64,000 bases of DNA from Larkinella sp049445795 (GTDB taxonomy: Bacteria; Bacteroidota; Bacteroidia; Cytophagales; Spirosomataceae), in assembly GCF_049445795.1 (NCBI RefSeq), contig NZ_JBMSDT010000001.1, positions 62,001 to 126,000 of the forward strand, read 5' to 3'. The notes under the pieces are model-generated. The model searched no databases. It saw only the letters and a list, made by a program, of their open reading frames with translations, and was not told where the DNA came from. Of this stretch, positions 42,777 through 51,671 are shown in pieces; the first letter of the stretch is position 1; every line of letters begins with the position of its first letter. Position numbers and translations under genes: made by a program.

Positions 42777-44177
42777 CTAATTAACAAAATCATTAACCGC
42801 CTGAACCCGGGTGCTGACGTGCGATTTCAGCGAACTCAGCGCGCTGGTGAAACTGGCCGAGCTGCTCAGGTGCGTGTATTTGCCGCTTTCGGTGGCTTCC
42901 GGTCCAATGACGTAGGGCGAAATCAGGGTGTGGTATTTCGTAAACAGGGCGTCCATGTTAGCCGAGGTAAAGACCGATTGCCCAAAGGCCCTCACGTACT
43001 CTTTGTACCGGGCATAATAGACGGGGTCATCCGCAACGTAGCGCAACAAAGGCCAGCTCTGGGTTACTTCCGACATTGACAGCGAAACCGCCCGCATTCC
43101 AGCCATTCCGCCTGTGCTGCTGCTGGTCATTGACATGTTGTGATCCCACGGAATCCAGGTCAGCTTGCCCGTCGGCGAATTATAGAGGTAATAATTGTGG
43201 GCAATAGCCCCGTATGTATCCCAGTTGACGATGGTGTTATTGACAGCCAGGAACTTCAGGTAATGATCAACGTTGAAGGTATTTTCGAGGTTCGTCCGCC
43301 ATTGCGCCGGATCGGAGGTCCGGTTTGAGGCATTCAGCGCCGTTATGAATGCTTGCACATCGGAATAATCGGCTTCGGTTTCATTGTTTTTCTTTTCAAA
43401 CTCGCTTTGGGTAAACTGCCGGAAAGAGGACTCCGGTTTATAAATATTGCCCTGATCCTCGCCAAACTGATTTTCCACCATCGTGTCGTCGATCACTTCG
43501 ACCATCGTGTACACGCCACAGTATTTTTGTCCTTCCCCAAAATCGATGTATACTTTGTAGAAAGCCGTTCGGGCGGCCGGAACGCCCGCCGAGCGAAAAA
43601 TGTCGGCTACCACCTTTTCACGAATCAGGGAGTTGTCGCTATAACCCGGCGACATTGAGAGTTCTTTAAACCCGTAAAAGCGCTGGTTTTTTATCTCCGG
43701 ATAGTCATCTTCAAACCGGTCAAAATGCAGTCGGAAGGGCAGTTTGTAAATTCCTGAACGCCAGGCCGACGACAAGCTGGAGTTGCCTTTCAGCCGAAAA
43801 CCAACTTTTTCCCACACTTTCCCATTGAATTTAACCGGAACGGCCACATAGTCGGGATCCCCCGTTCCGAATTCGCCCGGCTGATTGCCTGCCCCCGGAC
43901 GGCTCGATCCGCTACCCCCAAAATCGCTGCCAAATTTTTCCTGCATATCCGACCGTATGGCCGACCAGTCGGCGGCTGTCAGCGTAATCTCCAGCGTGTT
44001 GACCTGTTCCTGCGGAAAGACGACGGCATAATTCGGGTCAACGGTATTACTGTGCGTCTCTTCAGTCCAGTCGGAATTGGTCGAACCCGGTTCGACTTCC
44101 TCATCGATGGCCTTTTGCTGGCAGGCTCCCGTCGCGACAACCAGCGCGACGAATAGGATCAAGCGTGTTAGTCTCAT
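42777..44177 (-). CDS. CotH-type kinase family lipoprotein
   Basis: 466 residues from ATG 44177, signal ending VATGAC (lipobox). CotH kinase fold: VEVIDDTMVENQFG, NNTIVNWDTYGAIAHNYYLY as the Brn-type catalytic segment and WIPWDHNMSM with the metal-binding Asp. CotH proteins phosphorylate spore or surface proteins on Ser. Here it would act in the periplasm or at the surface. First gene of the operon with VTC, DUF4956 and DUF2490. Confidence 0.85.
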   Translation of the reverse strand: MRLTRLILFVALVVATGACQQKAIDEEVEPGSTNSDWTEETHSNTVDPNYAVVFPQEQVNTLEITLTAADWSAIRSDMQEKFGSDFGGSGSSRPGAGNQPGEFGTGDPDYVAVPVKFNGKVWEKVGFRLKGNSSLSSAWRSGIYKLPFRLHFDRFEDDYPEIKNQRFYGFKELSMSPGYSDNSLIREKVVADIFRSAGVPAARTAFYKVYIDFGEGQKYCGVYTMVEVIDDTMVENQFGEDQGNIYKPESSFRQFTQSEFEKKNNETEADYSDVQAFITALNASNRTSDPAQWRTNLENTFNVDHYLKFLAVNNTIVNWDTYGAIAHNYYLYNSPTGKLTWIPWDHNMSMTSSSTGGMAGMRAVSLSMSEVTQSWPLLRYVADDPVYYARYKEYVRAFGQSVFTSANMDALFTKYHTLISPYVIGPEATESGKYTHLSSSASFTSALSSLKSHVSTRVQAVNDFVN

Positions 44178-44390
44178 GATTCTGTGCTCGTGTTCAGATG
44201 GATACTGATCCGTACGAGTGAATCTGCCGAAACGTTGCACACCAACTTTCTTGCGGGGATTTTTTTACACCCATTCTCTGGGGCTTCACACCCCTTCTTT
44301 GCCGATTCACGCCTGATTAGTACGCGCTTTCAACAAAAAAGAATTTATTTGCAGACACAATTGTCATGTAAGCATCCGAATCAAAACGCT

Positions 44391-45719
44391 ATGACATTTA
44401 TCTACCACAAACGCGAAAAGGCCGAAATCAGCCCGTATTTCAATCTGGCCTTTTCTCAGGAGAACCTCCGGCGCGAGCAACAGCGGTCCGGGTTGTTGGC
44501 TGCGGTTTTTGGAGCAGGTTTGGGAATTGCGGTGCTCATAAACGTTTTTATTTCCCAATCGACGCTCCTGCAACCGGCCCAGTACGAACTGATGCGGGAT
44601 GTGTTTATCTTTCTGTCGTTCATGGCCGTTTATGAGCTAAACCTCTGGAACATGCTGCGAATTTGGCTGCGCAAGGGGTTCAGCATGCCGCAAATTGCCA
44701 AATTCCTCAACGCTACGTTTGAGATTTCAGCCATTACATTGCTGTTGTACGTCTTATCCGACAAATTTGATCACCCTATTCTGGTGATGCTTTCTCCCTT
44801 TGCGACGCTCTATTATTTTTTCATCATTCTGTCCACGGTTCGACTCAACTTCTGGATTTCCCTGTATACCGGGCTGATTGCGGGTCTTGAATTTTTTCTT
44901 CTGAGTCTTTATCTGCTGGAAGAGCCCACTACTGCCCACGACTCCGTCAGCCTTTATCTAAGTGTCCCTTTAGCGTATCTCACCAAGTCGTGCATTTTAC
45001 TGCTGTGTGGGGTTTGTGCCGGATACGTCTCGCGGCAGATCCAGAAAAGCGTGCAAAGCTCGATTGAACGGAGCGAGATGCAGAATCAGTTGATCACGTT
45101 CTTTGGTCAACAGGTTTCGCCCGAGATTGCCGAGTTGATCATCAAGGAGAAAGGAATGCTGAAAAGCCAGCACATGAAGGTGAGCGTGCTGTTTCTGGAT
45201 ATTCGGAATTTCACCAAATTCGCCGATAAGCACACGGCCGACGAGGTAGTGGCGTATCAGAATTCGTTTTTCAAGATCATTGTCGAAATGGTCAACCGGC
45301 ACGGCGGCATCGTCAATCAGTTTCTCGGCGATGGGTGCATGATTTCCTTCGGTGCCCCGATTCCGCTGGAAAATCCGGCCCAAAATGCCGTCAAAGCCGG
45401 ATTGGAAATCCTGGCTGAGATAAAAAAAGCCGTTCTGGAAAACCGCATCATCCCCACCAGCGTCGGCATTGGCGTCCATGTTGGCGATGCCGTCATCGGG
45501 AACATCGGAACCGACACCCGGCAACAGTTTTCGATTACCGGCAACGTCGTCATTCTGGCCGCCCGGATTGAACAGTTGAACAAGGAATACGGGACCAACA
45601 TGCTGATTTCGCAGGATGTCATCAATGAACTGGCCGATTATCCGGTTCCGACTGAGCAACTCGGCATCGTCGATGTGAAAGGTATGGAAGCAGGCGTTGA
45701 ACTTTATAAATTATCCTGA
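44391..45719 (+). CDS. Membrane class III nucleotide cyclase with altered base-recognition residues
   Basis: 442 residues from ATG 44391 (upstream frame to 44184 has no hydrophobic start). About six TM helices (35-210) precede a cyclase homology domain (~260-435). Metal Asp270 (LFLDIRNFTKF) and Asp314 (FLGDGCM) are kept, as is Arg392. The usual adenine-specifying Lys is Gln310 (VNQFLGD), the Asp in the G-D position is Asn385 (SITGNVV), and the Asn four residues before the Arg is Ile388. Product is therefore uncertain. Opposite in direction to the CotH gene; 2 nt from the next gene's stop. Confidence 0.82.
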   Translation: MTFIYHKREKAEISPYFNLAFSQENLRREQQRSGLLAAVFGAGLGIAVLINVFISQSTLLQPAQYELMRDVFIFLSFMAVYELNLWNMLRIWLRKGFSMPQIAKFLNATFEISAITLLLYVLSDKFDHPILVMLSPFATLYYFFIILSTVRLNFWISLYTGLIAGLEFFLLSLYLLEEPTTAHDSVSLYLSVPLAYLTKSCILLLCGVCAGYVSRQIQKSVQSSIERSEMQNQLITFFGQQVSPEIAELIIKEKGMLKSQHMKVSVLFLDIRNFTKFADKHTADEVVAYQNSFFKIIVEMVNRHGGIVNQFLGDGCMISFGAPIPLENPAQNAVKAGLEILAEIKKAVLENRIIPTSVGIGVHVGDAVIGNIGTDTRQQFSITGNVVILAARIEQLNKEYGTNMLISQDVINELADYPVPTEQLGIVDVKGMEAGVELYKLS

Positions 45720-45721
45720 AC

Positions 45722-48700
45722 TCAGAACAGGAATCCTACCCGCACCATCGGCAAGTTTTCCTCTTCCGACATGGCGTATAAGAACGAAATAACCGCTTGC
45801 TTGTACGGACTGAGCCAGATGCCCCCGCCGTAGCCGTGGTGCCAAATTCGGGAGGTTTCGTTTTTGACCCAAACCCGGCCCACATCGTTAAAGCCCACTA
45901 TTCCAAGGTATGCCGGGAAAAGATACGTCCGAATGCTGGCCACTTTCAGCCGCAGTTCAGTATTGTTGTACAGCATACTGCGCCCGGCAAACCGGGTCCG
46001 ACGGTAACCGCGTAAGTTCGTTAGTCCGCCAAGGGTGTTGGCCTGGAAAAATTCAAAGTCCGTGAAATTGTGACCTCCCCCCACACGGGTAGCCAGCGTC
46101 AGCGTAGCCGGTAAGCGGAAGCTTGCGTAAAAAGCCAAATCCGACTGAAGCCGGGTCAGGTTTTTCGCAAAATCAGAAATACCGTTGTAAGCCCGCAACT
46201 CAGTCCGCCAGACCAAACCGCGCGCAGGCAGTACCTTATCATCCCGGTTATCGATCAGAAAACCGGCTTTCAACCCGGCATACCACCGCCGTTTGAACAA
46301 ATTCTGTCCGTCGGGCAAGCTTTGAACATATTCGTTGATAAACCGACGCGAGTTTTCCTCGACTTCAATGCTTTCGACTGCCGGGCCATAATAAATCGTG
46401 GTATTGCCGACGTGATGTTGCAACAGGGCACTGAACGCAATGTTCTCAAACCGGGTCCGGTAATACGGGATGCCTTTCTTTTTATCAAAAACCGAATTGT
46501 TGCCCAGTCCAAAAAAGTTGGAAATGTAGTTCGGAGCCTGAATGTCGGCATCCAGCCGGAGGTCGGCTTTGCCGATCAAATCCGTAAATATGCCATCGTA
46601 GTTGAAATTGAAGGCATCCGTCGCGAAGGCATGGTTGGCCACAAACCGGTGTTGCTGAGCAAAGGGCTCTTTTCGAAAACCGTTCTTTCGAAAAAGCACA
46701 CCGCCCCCCAGAAACAGGCCATCGTCGGGGTTATACTGCACCGAAACCTGCGGCAGCACCACATCATATTTAAACATCTTGCGGTCATAAGCATTCACCC
46801 GCGACTTACCCGATAACCGCAGCCGGGTTTCGTCGCCGGTTTCCGTGATGGTCTTTTTGGAATCATAGACGATGGTTTTCCGGAAAATCCCCGACACCCG
46901 CGAACTATCGACGATGCGATCCCGGCCTTTTCCTCCGATAATGCGCAGCAGGATGCTTTTATCGCTATGCCCCCGTACCACAAATTCGTCGTCGCCCCCC
47001 AACCCGTAGAGTCGAATCTCCTGCGTCTCGGCCGACCGAAACACCCGGCGATACAGCAGTTCGCCGTTTTCGCCTTCTTTCTTAAGCTTGTAAACGCTCA
47101 CTACGAGTTGACCATCGGGCTGGCGTTCGGCCCAAAACCGTTCTTTCTTATCGCTGCCCGTCACATCGACGGTTTTGGCTAAAAAATGGTACAGCTCATC
47201 CGCATACCGGGGCAAGTCGGCCCGGCGGTTTTGCAGTTTGGCCCGAATGGTGGCTGCGGTTTCCTGATACGGGATGTCGGGTAGTTGTTTTAAGGCTTCG
47301 TTGATCACCGAATCGGTCACCTGAACCGCCAGCGAGCGGGCGGTTTCCAGCCACTCCTCCCGCGACGGTTCGGTTAGAAAGCTACGATCAAAATACCGGG
47401 CGTTGAAGGCCAGTCCGGGCACATCGCGAATCGTGTTGTTAAATCCCTGAAATTTCGGCATAGCCCACTTCCGGCTGACAATGCGCGGAATCAAGCCCAT
47501 GTTGACAAAAAAGGCCTGGTCACGATCGCGCGGAATTGGCCGGAAAATCAATCCTTTATCAGCTTTGAAACTAGCCCAGCGCCATTGATCGTCGTGCCGG
47601 TCCCAGTCGCCGAGCCAAATATCAAACAATCGCGCCCGCAATACCGCCCGCTGATCGACCTGATTGTCGTTGTCGTCGGCCAGTTTGTTGAGCAATTTAT
47701 CGGTGCTGTAAATCTTTTTCGTTCCGCCAAATTGGGAACTGTTTTCATAATTGCCATCGACCCGTTCCTCGAACAACGCCAGCGTCCGGGCAAACATCCG
47801 GCGGTAAGGCCCCAACAGGGAATCGTCAGGAACGATTACCAGCTTTGGATTGGTGTGAAAAATTCCGGCGGCATCGGCCAGACGCGGCACGACCAAAGCC
47901 GCATACGGGTGTGAAGCCGAAATCTGATCCTGCACCAAATCATTGACAAAACCGCTGCGGAGCGCTTTCGGAATGGCATTTTCGGCGTATTTCTCCACCG
48001 ACCGCAGCACGTATTCCTTGCCGTCGTTGCCCAACAGCCGCAACGAGAACGTTTGCATTCCGCCCCCGCGCTGCAAGGGTTTCAGCCCACCGGCTTCGGT
48101 ATGCAGGTTCAGGACCGGAACCGTTACCGGCGCTTTCCAGACGTTCCGGTAATTTTCCCCCAGCAGCATTTGATGGAACGGCGAGGCCTCGTACTGTGGA
48201 CTTGCCAGGGTCGTTTGCGAAATCGGTTGAGCTTTGTAATCGTCAGTGATCTTCTGTTTAACGGGCAGCGTAAACGTCGTTTCAAATAGCAACCTTCCGG
48301 TTTCGACGGCGGCATCGGGGGCAAAAAAGCGGATTTGAGTCTGACCGTTTTCCAGAAAGTCCAGCCGGGCAAATCCTTTGGTCGACGACGCGAACAAGCT
48401 ATTCCGGCCTTTTTTGACGGCTACCGATTTAGAACCGCTACCACTGGTCACATAGTATGTCGAATCGCGCAAAATCAGTTGTTCGTTGTGATCGTGCCCG
48501 TTGACGTAAATTACGTTCCGGTATTTTTTCAGCAGGGTAACAATCCCGTTGCGCATTAGTTTGTACTTCGGATGCTGAATATCCTGGATGTTTCCAAGCA
48601 AGGCCCGGTAAACCGGGTAGATCGACCCGAGACCCGGCAACGGCAAATACCAGTTCGGATTGATATCGGTCAGCGGAAACAAATGGTCCTTGAGCGTAAA

Positions 48701-49363
48701 ATAGCCACCGTGTTCGCCGTGGCTGTACATTGGATGGTGTCCGGCCAGGACGACCTTCCGGTTTTGGTTCCGGGCCAGCACATCGTCGAGCAGAAGCAGA
48801 AACGAGGGCAGGTCTTTTGCTTCGCAATCCGACTCCTCTCCCGGTTTGTCCCACGGATGCAGCCACCATTGCGTATCGATCAGCACCAACGTCAGTTCCG
48901 GATTCAACGAGACTTCTACCGGTCCCGGACAGCCGTCCTGCGGGAAAAAAACATCATCCCGACCTAGTTCTGCGGCCACAAAACTGGCCTGGTTCCGGAC
49001 GCGTTGCCAGCCTTCCCGGCGTCCCTGCTCCCAGTCGTGGTTGCCCGGAATCATGAACGTGCGGCCTTTGAAACCGGTCAGGATGGCAAGTTGATCCCGC
49101 AAGCGCTGCTCAGCTTCGGCGCGGTCGGAATGAGTCGAGTCCGGCAGCCCGCGCGGATACAGGTTATCGCCCAGAAAGATGAGACTACTGGTGGGTGCCG
49201 TGCTTTTCAATTGAGAATGAAGGGCTCTTAGCACGGCATCTTTGCCTTCGGGCTGGGGTTCACCAGCGTCACCGAGCAGAAAAACCGTATACGGTCTTGA
49301 CTGTGCCCACAGCCAGGCAGGCGACAACAGCCAAAATAGCAATATCGGGTAAAGTTTTCTCAT
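45722..49363 (-). CDS. Metallophosphoesterase - kinase-like - outer-membrane barrel fusion
   Basis: 1213 residues, signal ~1-20 (ending LWAQ). Residues ~25-345 form a calcineurin-like phosphoesterase: LLGDAG (Asp32), FLGDNLYP (66-67), GNHD (107-110), AGHHP (208-211), NGHDHN (289-293). Residues ~400-770 include FDIWLGDWDRHDDQW (Asp586/588, Arg589, His590) and RPIPRDRDQAFF (Asp613/615), which I read as a CotH/Fam20-like kinase-fold pattern. Residues ~830-1213 match a surface-antigen (D15/BamA-like) barrel. Last gene of a three-gene operon with SdiA-regulated and HD-Pycsar-TM genes (20-nt and 23-nt gaps). Confidence 0.8.
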   Translation of the reverse strand: MRKLYPILLFWLLSPAWLWAQSRPYTVFLLGDAGEPQPEGKDAVLRALHSQLKSTAPTSSLIFLGDNLYPRGLPDSTHSDRAEAEQRLRDQLAILTGFKGRTFMIPGNHDWEQGRREGWQRVRNQASFVAAELGRDDVFFPQDGCPGPVEVSLNPELTLVLIDTQWWLHPWDKPGEESDCEAKDLPSFLLLLDDVLARNQNRKVVLAGHHPMYSHGEHGGYFTLKDHLFPLTDINPNWYLPLPGLGSIYPVYRALLGNIQDIQHPKYKLMRNGIVTLLKKYRNVIYVNGHDHNEQLILRDSTYYVTSGSGSKSVAVKKGRNSLFASSTKGFARLDFLENGQTQIRFFAPDAAVETGRLLFETTFTLPVKQKITDDYKAQPISQTTLASPQYEASPFHQMLLGENYRNVWKAPVTVPVLNLHTEAGGLKPLQRGGGMQTFSLRLLGNDGKEYVLRSVEKYAENAIPKALRSGFVNDLVQDQISASHPYAALVVPRLADAAGIFHTNPKLVIVPDDSLLGPYRRMFARTLALFEERVDGNYENSSQFGGTKKIYSTDKLLNKLADDNDNQVDQRAVLRARLFDIWLGDWDRHDDQWRWASFKADKGLIFRPIPRDRDQAFFVNMGLIPRIVSRKWAMPKFQGFNNTIRDVPGLAFNARYFDRSFLTEPSREEWLETARSLAVQVTDSVINEALKQLPDIPYQETAATIRAKLQNRRADLPRYADELYHFLAKTVDVTGSDKKERFWAERQPDGQLVVSVYKLKKEGENGELLYRRVFRSAETQEIRLYGLGGDDEFVVRGHSDKSILLRIIGGKGRDRIVDSSRVSGIFRKTIVYDSKKTITETGDETRLRLSGKSRVNAYDRKMFKYDVVLPQVSVQYNPDDGLFLGGGVLFRKNGFRKEPFAQQHRFVANHAFATDAFNFNYDGIFTDLIGKADLRLDADIQAPNYISNFFGLGNNSVFDKKKGIPYYRTRFENIAFSALLQHHVGNTTIYYGPAVESIEVEENSRRFINEYVQSLPDGQNLFKRRWYAGLKAGFLIDNRDDKVLPARGLVWRTELRAYNGISDFAKNLTRLQSDLAFYASFRLPATLTLATRVGGGHNFTDFEFFQANTLGGLTNLRGYRRTRFAGRSMLYNNTELRLKVASIRTYLFPAYLGIVGFNDVGRVWVKNETSRIWHHGYGGGIWLSPYKQAVISFLYAMSEEENLPMVRVGFLF

Positions 49364-49383
49364 ATACCTACTGTAAATCGGTT

Positions 49384-50220
49384 TTACGGCTGGTTCGCAA
49401 ACTCCAGAATATAGCCAGCTTTTCCGGCCCCTTCACTGGCAATGTAGAGCGTGCCATCGGGGGCGAAGCAAATGCCCTCGGGTTGACGGAAGAGTTTCGA
49501 GTCCAGCGGTTCAGACGCGACAATGCGTCCTTTTCGGTTGACGATCACCAGCCTTTTCCCGACAGCCGTCAGGAAATAAAAGTCGCCGGTTTTGGGATGA
49601 ACAGCTAGCCCCGACGGTTTGAATTTCCCGGCATCGATACCGGCTTCTTTCAGCGCACTTTCTTTAAGTGTTAGTCCTTTAAAGACCACTTTCGTTTTCA
49701 GGTCGTACATATAAACGACCTTCTCGTCTTTCTTGGCACCTTCTTTTACCGCAATCATCAGCCGGTCACTTTCCGGGTCGTAGGCCAGCCCTTCGACCTC
49801 CGTTTTGCCCGGCAAATCGGTCGGGATGCGGGCAATCTGCTTGGAGAACGGCTTGAAATGATACAGGTCGCCGTTGCTTTTCAAGGTGTAGATTTCGTTT
49901 TTCACCCACTCAATCCCCTCGTAATCACCATAATTGCCAAATACTGACGAATCGGCAATCTGCTTCCTGTTCAGGTCATAGATGTAGGCAACGGCAATTT
50001 CATCCTGCACACAGAGCAATTGATTGGATTTATAGTAAGCCAGACCCGACACTTCTTCCAGTTCGGCGGGCAGGGTAAACCGCCGGGCCGGACTATTCAG
50101 GTCGTACGGAACCGTCAGCCGTTCACCGGGTGTATCGTTTTGGGTCTCGTCCGTTTTTTTGGCGTTGCAAGCGCCCAGCAATCCAAGGAGAACAAGGCAA
50201 TAGCATTGAATCGTCTGCAT
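49384..50220 (-). CDS. SdiA-regulated-domain lipoprotein (YjiK-like beta-propeller)
   Basis: 278 residues. Lipoprotein signal MQTIQCYCLVLLGLLGAC. Propeller blades start with EEVSGLAYYKSNQLLCVQDE, followed by TEVEGLAYDPESDRLMIAVKEG and PSGLAVHPKTGDFYFLTAVGKR, as in SdiA-regulated/YjiK proteins and phytase-like propellers. Role unknown; probably periplasm or surface. Middle gene of the HD-Pycsar/SdiA/phosphoesterase operon. Confidence 0.8.
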   Translation of the reverse strand: MQTIQCYCLVLLGLLGACNAKKTDETQNDTPGERLTVPYDLNSPARRFTLPAELEEVSGLAYYKSNQLLCVQDEIAVAYIYDLNRKQIADSSVFGNYGDYEGIEWVKNEIYTLKSNGDLYHFKPFSKQIARIPTDLPGKTEVEGLAYDPESDRLMIAVKEGAKKDEKVVYMYDLKTKVVFKGLTLKESALKEAGIDAGKFKPSGLAVHPKTGDFYFLTAVGKRLVIVNRKGRIVASEPLDSKLFRQPEGICFAPDGTLYIASEGAGKAGYILEFANQP

Positions 50221-50243
50221 GGTATGGAAGTAAAAAGACGGCT

Positions 50244-51437
50244 TTAGCGAACCGGAAAGAAATAGGCCGCTACGCCAAAAGCCAGCACGGATGCTGCAAA
50301 ACCGAACATAAAAATGGTGTAGGAAATTCGGAGCAGGTGGTATTTTTTCCCAAGAACCTTGCCGAGGAAATAAATATCACGGGTCATGCTGTTATAGAGA
50401 AAATCGGCGTCGTTCATCATTTCCCGCATGCCCCATTCGTAATCGGTCAGCTCCATTTTATGGAAATTCCCGAAAAACAGCAGGTTAGCCTGCTTCTGGT
50501 GAATATCTTCTTTCGAAAACCGCCCGCTGGTGATGGTAGGCCGGGTAGCCAGAATGGCAAAAATGGTTGCGAGCAGGCAACTGATCGTCAGCATGACGGT
50601 CGGAAGGATTAACTGGGGCCACTCCTCAAGCTTTCGGATCAGGATGCTGACGATGAGCGAAACGATGATCGTATTGACCGAAATCATGATATTGGCCTTA
50701 TTATCGGCCATCGCGCTGAGCTGAAAGTGGTTTTGCGATGTTACTCGAAACATGGTTTCGATACCCCGATCCGGTCGTTTCTTTTTGGGCTCAGTGCTGG
50801 TCTGAACACTGTCCGTCGGTGTTGGCTCGCCATCTTCGGCTTCGAGTTCGGCCAGTTTCCGGCGCGCTTTCTTCAGATTTTTTTCTTTTTGGGGCGTCAA
50901 AACCGTCTTTCCATAGTCCGTAAAATAATGATGGTTTTCCATCAGCGCAATGGAGCCCTGCATCCATTTTTTCCGACTGATTTTTCCGGTGGTGTGTTTC
51001 ATCTCCTGACGCATCAGCTCGCTTCGTTCAAAAAACAAGTCGGTGCTCAGGTGAAACATATCCGCATCACAAACCACCTCGGCCACTCGGCTGTGCGGTT
51101 TCTGGGGCAGCTTGGTTGCCAAAATCCCATCAACAACCGACTGAACCCGTTCAGGGCCAATCCCTAACGACTCCAGAAAGGGACGGGCAATTTCAACCCC
51201 AATTTCTTCGTGCTGCTGGCATTGGCGGGTGTATCCGATGTCGTGCAACCAGGCCGCCATCTGGGCTTCTTCCAATTCCTCCGGATTCAGATTTGCCTGT
51301 TTCCCAATTAGTCCGGCCGCTTCTACCACCTGGCGGGTGTGCTTCAAATCATGGTAAACAAACGTGTCGGGCAAAGCCTCCAGCAACGTTTCCGCGTATT
51401 CCCGCGTACGGTTAAGGGGTGATATGTCGGTGAGCAT
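50244..51437 (-). CDS. HD-domain protein fused to a Pycsar-type transmembrane effector domain
   Basis: 397 residues. N-terminal HD phosphohydrolase domain (~10-175): FVYHDLKHT, AWLHDIGYTR, HEEIGVEIA and VVCDADMFHL supply the His and Asp metal ligands. A Lys/Glu-rich linker (~195-225) leads to a Pycsar-TM-like part (~235-397) with an ADNKANIMISVNTIIVSLIVS segment and two or three further TM segments, the last at the C-terminus. Pycsar effectors sense cyclic pyrimidine nucleotides and damage the membrane on phage infection. An HD domain could turn the signal off. No cyclase is directly adjacent. Confidence 0.8.
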   Translation of the reverse strand: MLTDISPLNRTREYAETLLEALPDTFVYHDLKHTRQVVEAAGLIGKQANLNPEELEEAQMAAWLHDIGYTRQCQQHEEIGVEIARPFLESLGIGPERVQSVVDGILATKLPQKPHSRVAEVVCDADMFHLSTDLFFERSELMRQEMKHTTGKISRKKWMQGSIALMENHHYFTDYGKTVLTPQKEKNLKKARRKLAELEAEDGEPTPTDSVQTSTEPKKKRPDRGIETMFRVTSQNHFQLSAMADNKANIMISVNTIIVSLIVSILIRKLEEWPQLILPTVMLTISCLLATIFAILATRPTITSGRFSKEDIHQKQANLLFFGNFHKMELTDYEWGMREMMNDADFLYNSMTRDIYFLGKVLGKKYHLLRISYTIFMFGFAASVLAFGVAAYFFPVR

Positions 51438-51627
51438 TTGATGGTTTCAGATCTACAAAAAAACAAGGTAAGAATTTGTGACAAAAAATGATTTATTTCG
51501 TCTAAGTCTTACGTATTTACGCCGTTATCAAAACGTTTAATAGGACTTTTCCGGTGATTCATCTAGATATTTTGGCGATTCATCTCCAATTAAACTAAAT
51601 TCCATTACCTGGTAAACTCTGTTGACT

Positions 51628-51635
51628 ACTTTTGT
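51628..51635 (+). promoter_or_regulatory. -7 box TACTTTTG upstream of the DUF5686 gene
   Basis: Exact TAnnTTTG, 37 nt upstream of the ATG at 51672. The 234-nt divergent gap to the HD-Pycsar gene holds nothing else identifiable. Confidence 0.5.
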
Positions 51636-51671
51636 GTTAAGCGAGTGATACTCATACTCCACCATCAACGA

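Noticed and set aside
44184..44390. N-terminal extension of the cyclase from a start at 44184
   Set aside because: The extra 69 residues have no membrane segment and run through a divergent promoter region; the ATG at 44391 is closer to the first conserved residues.
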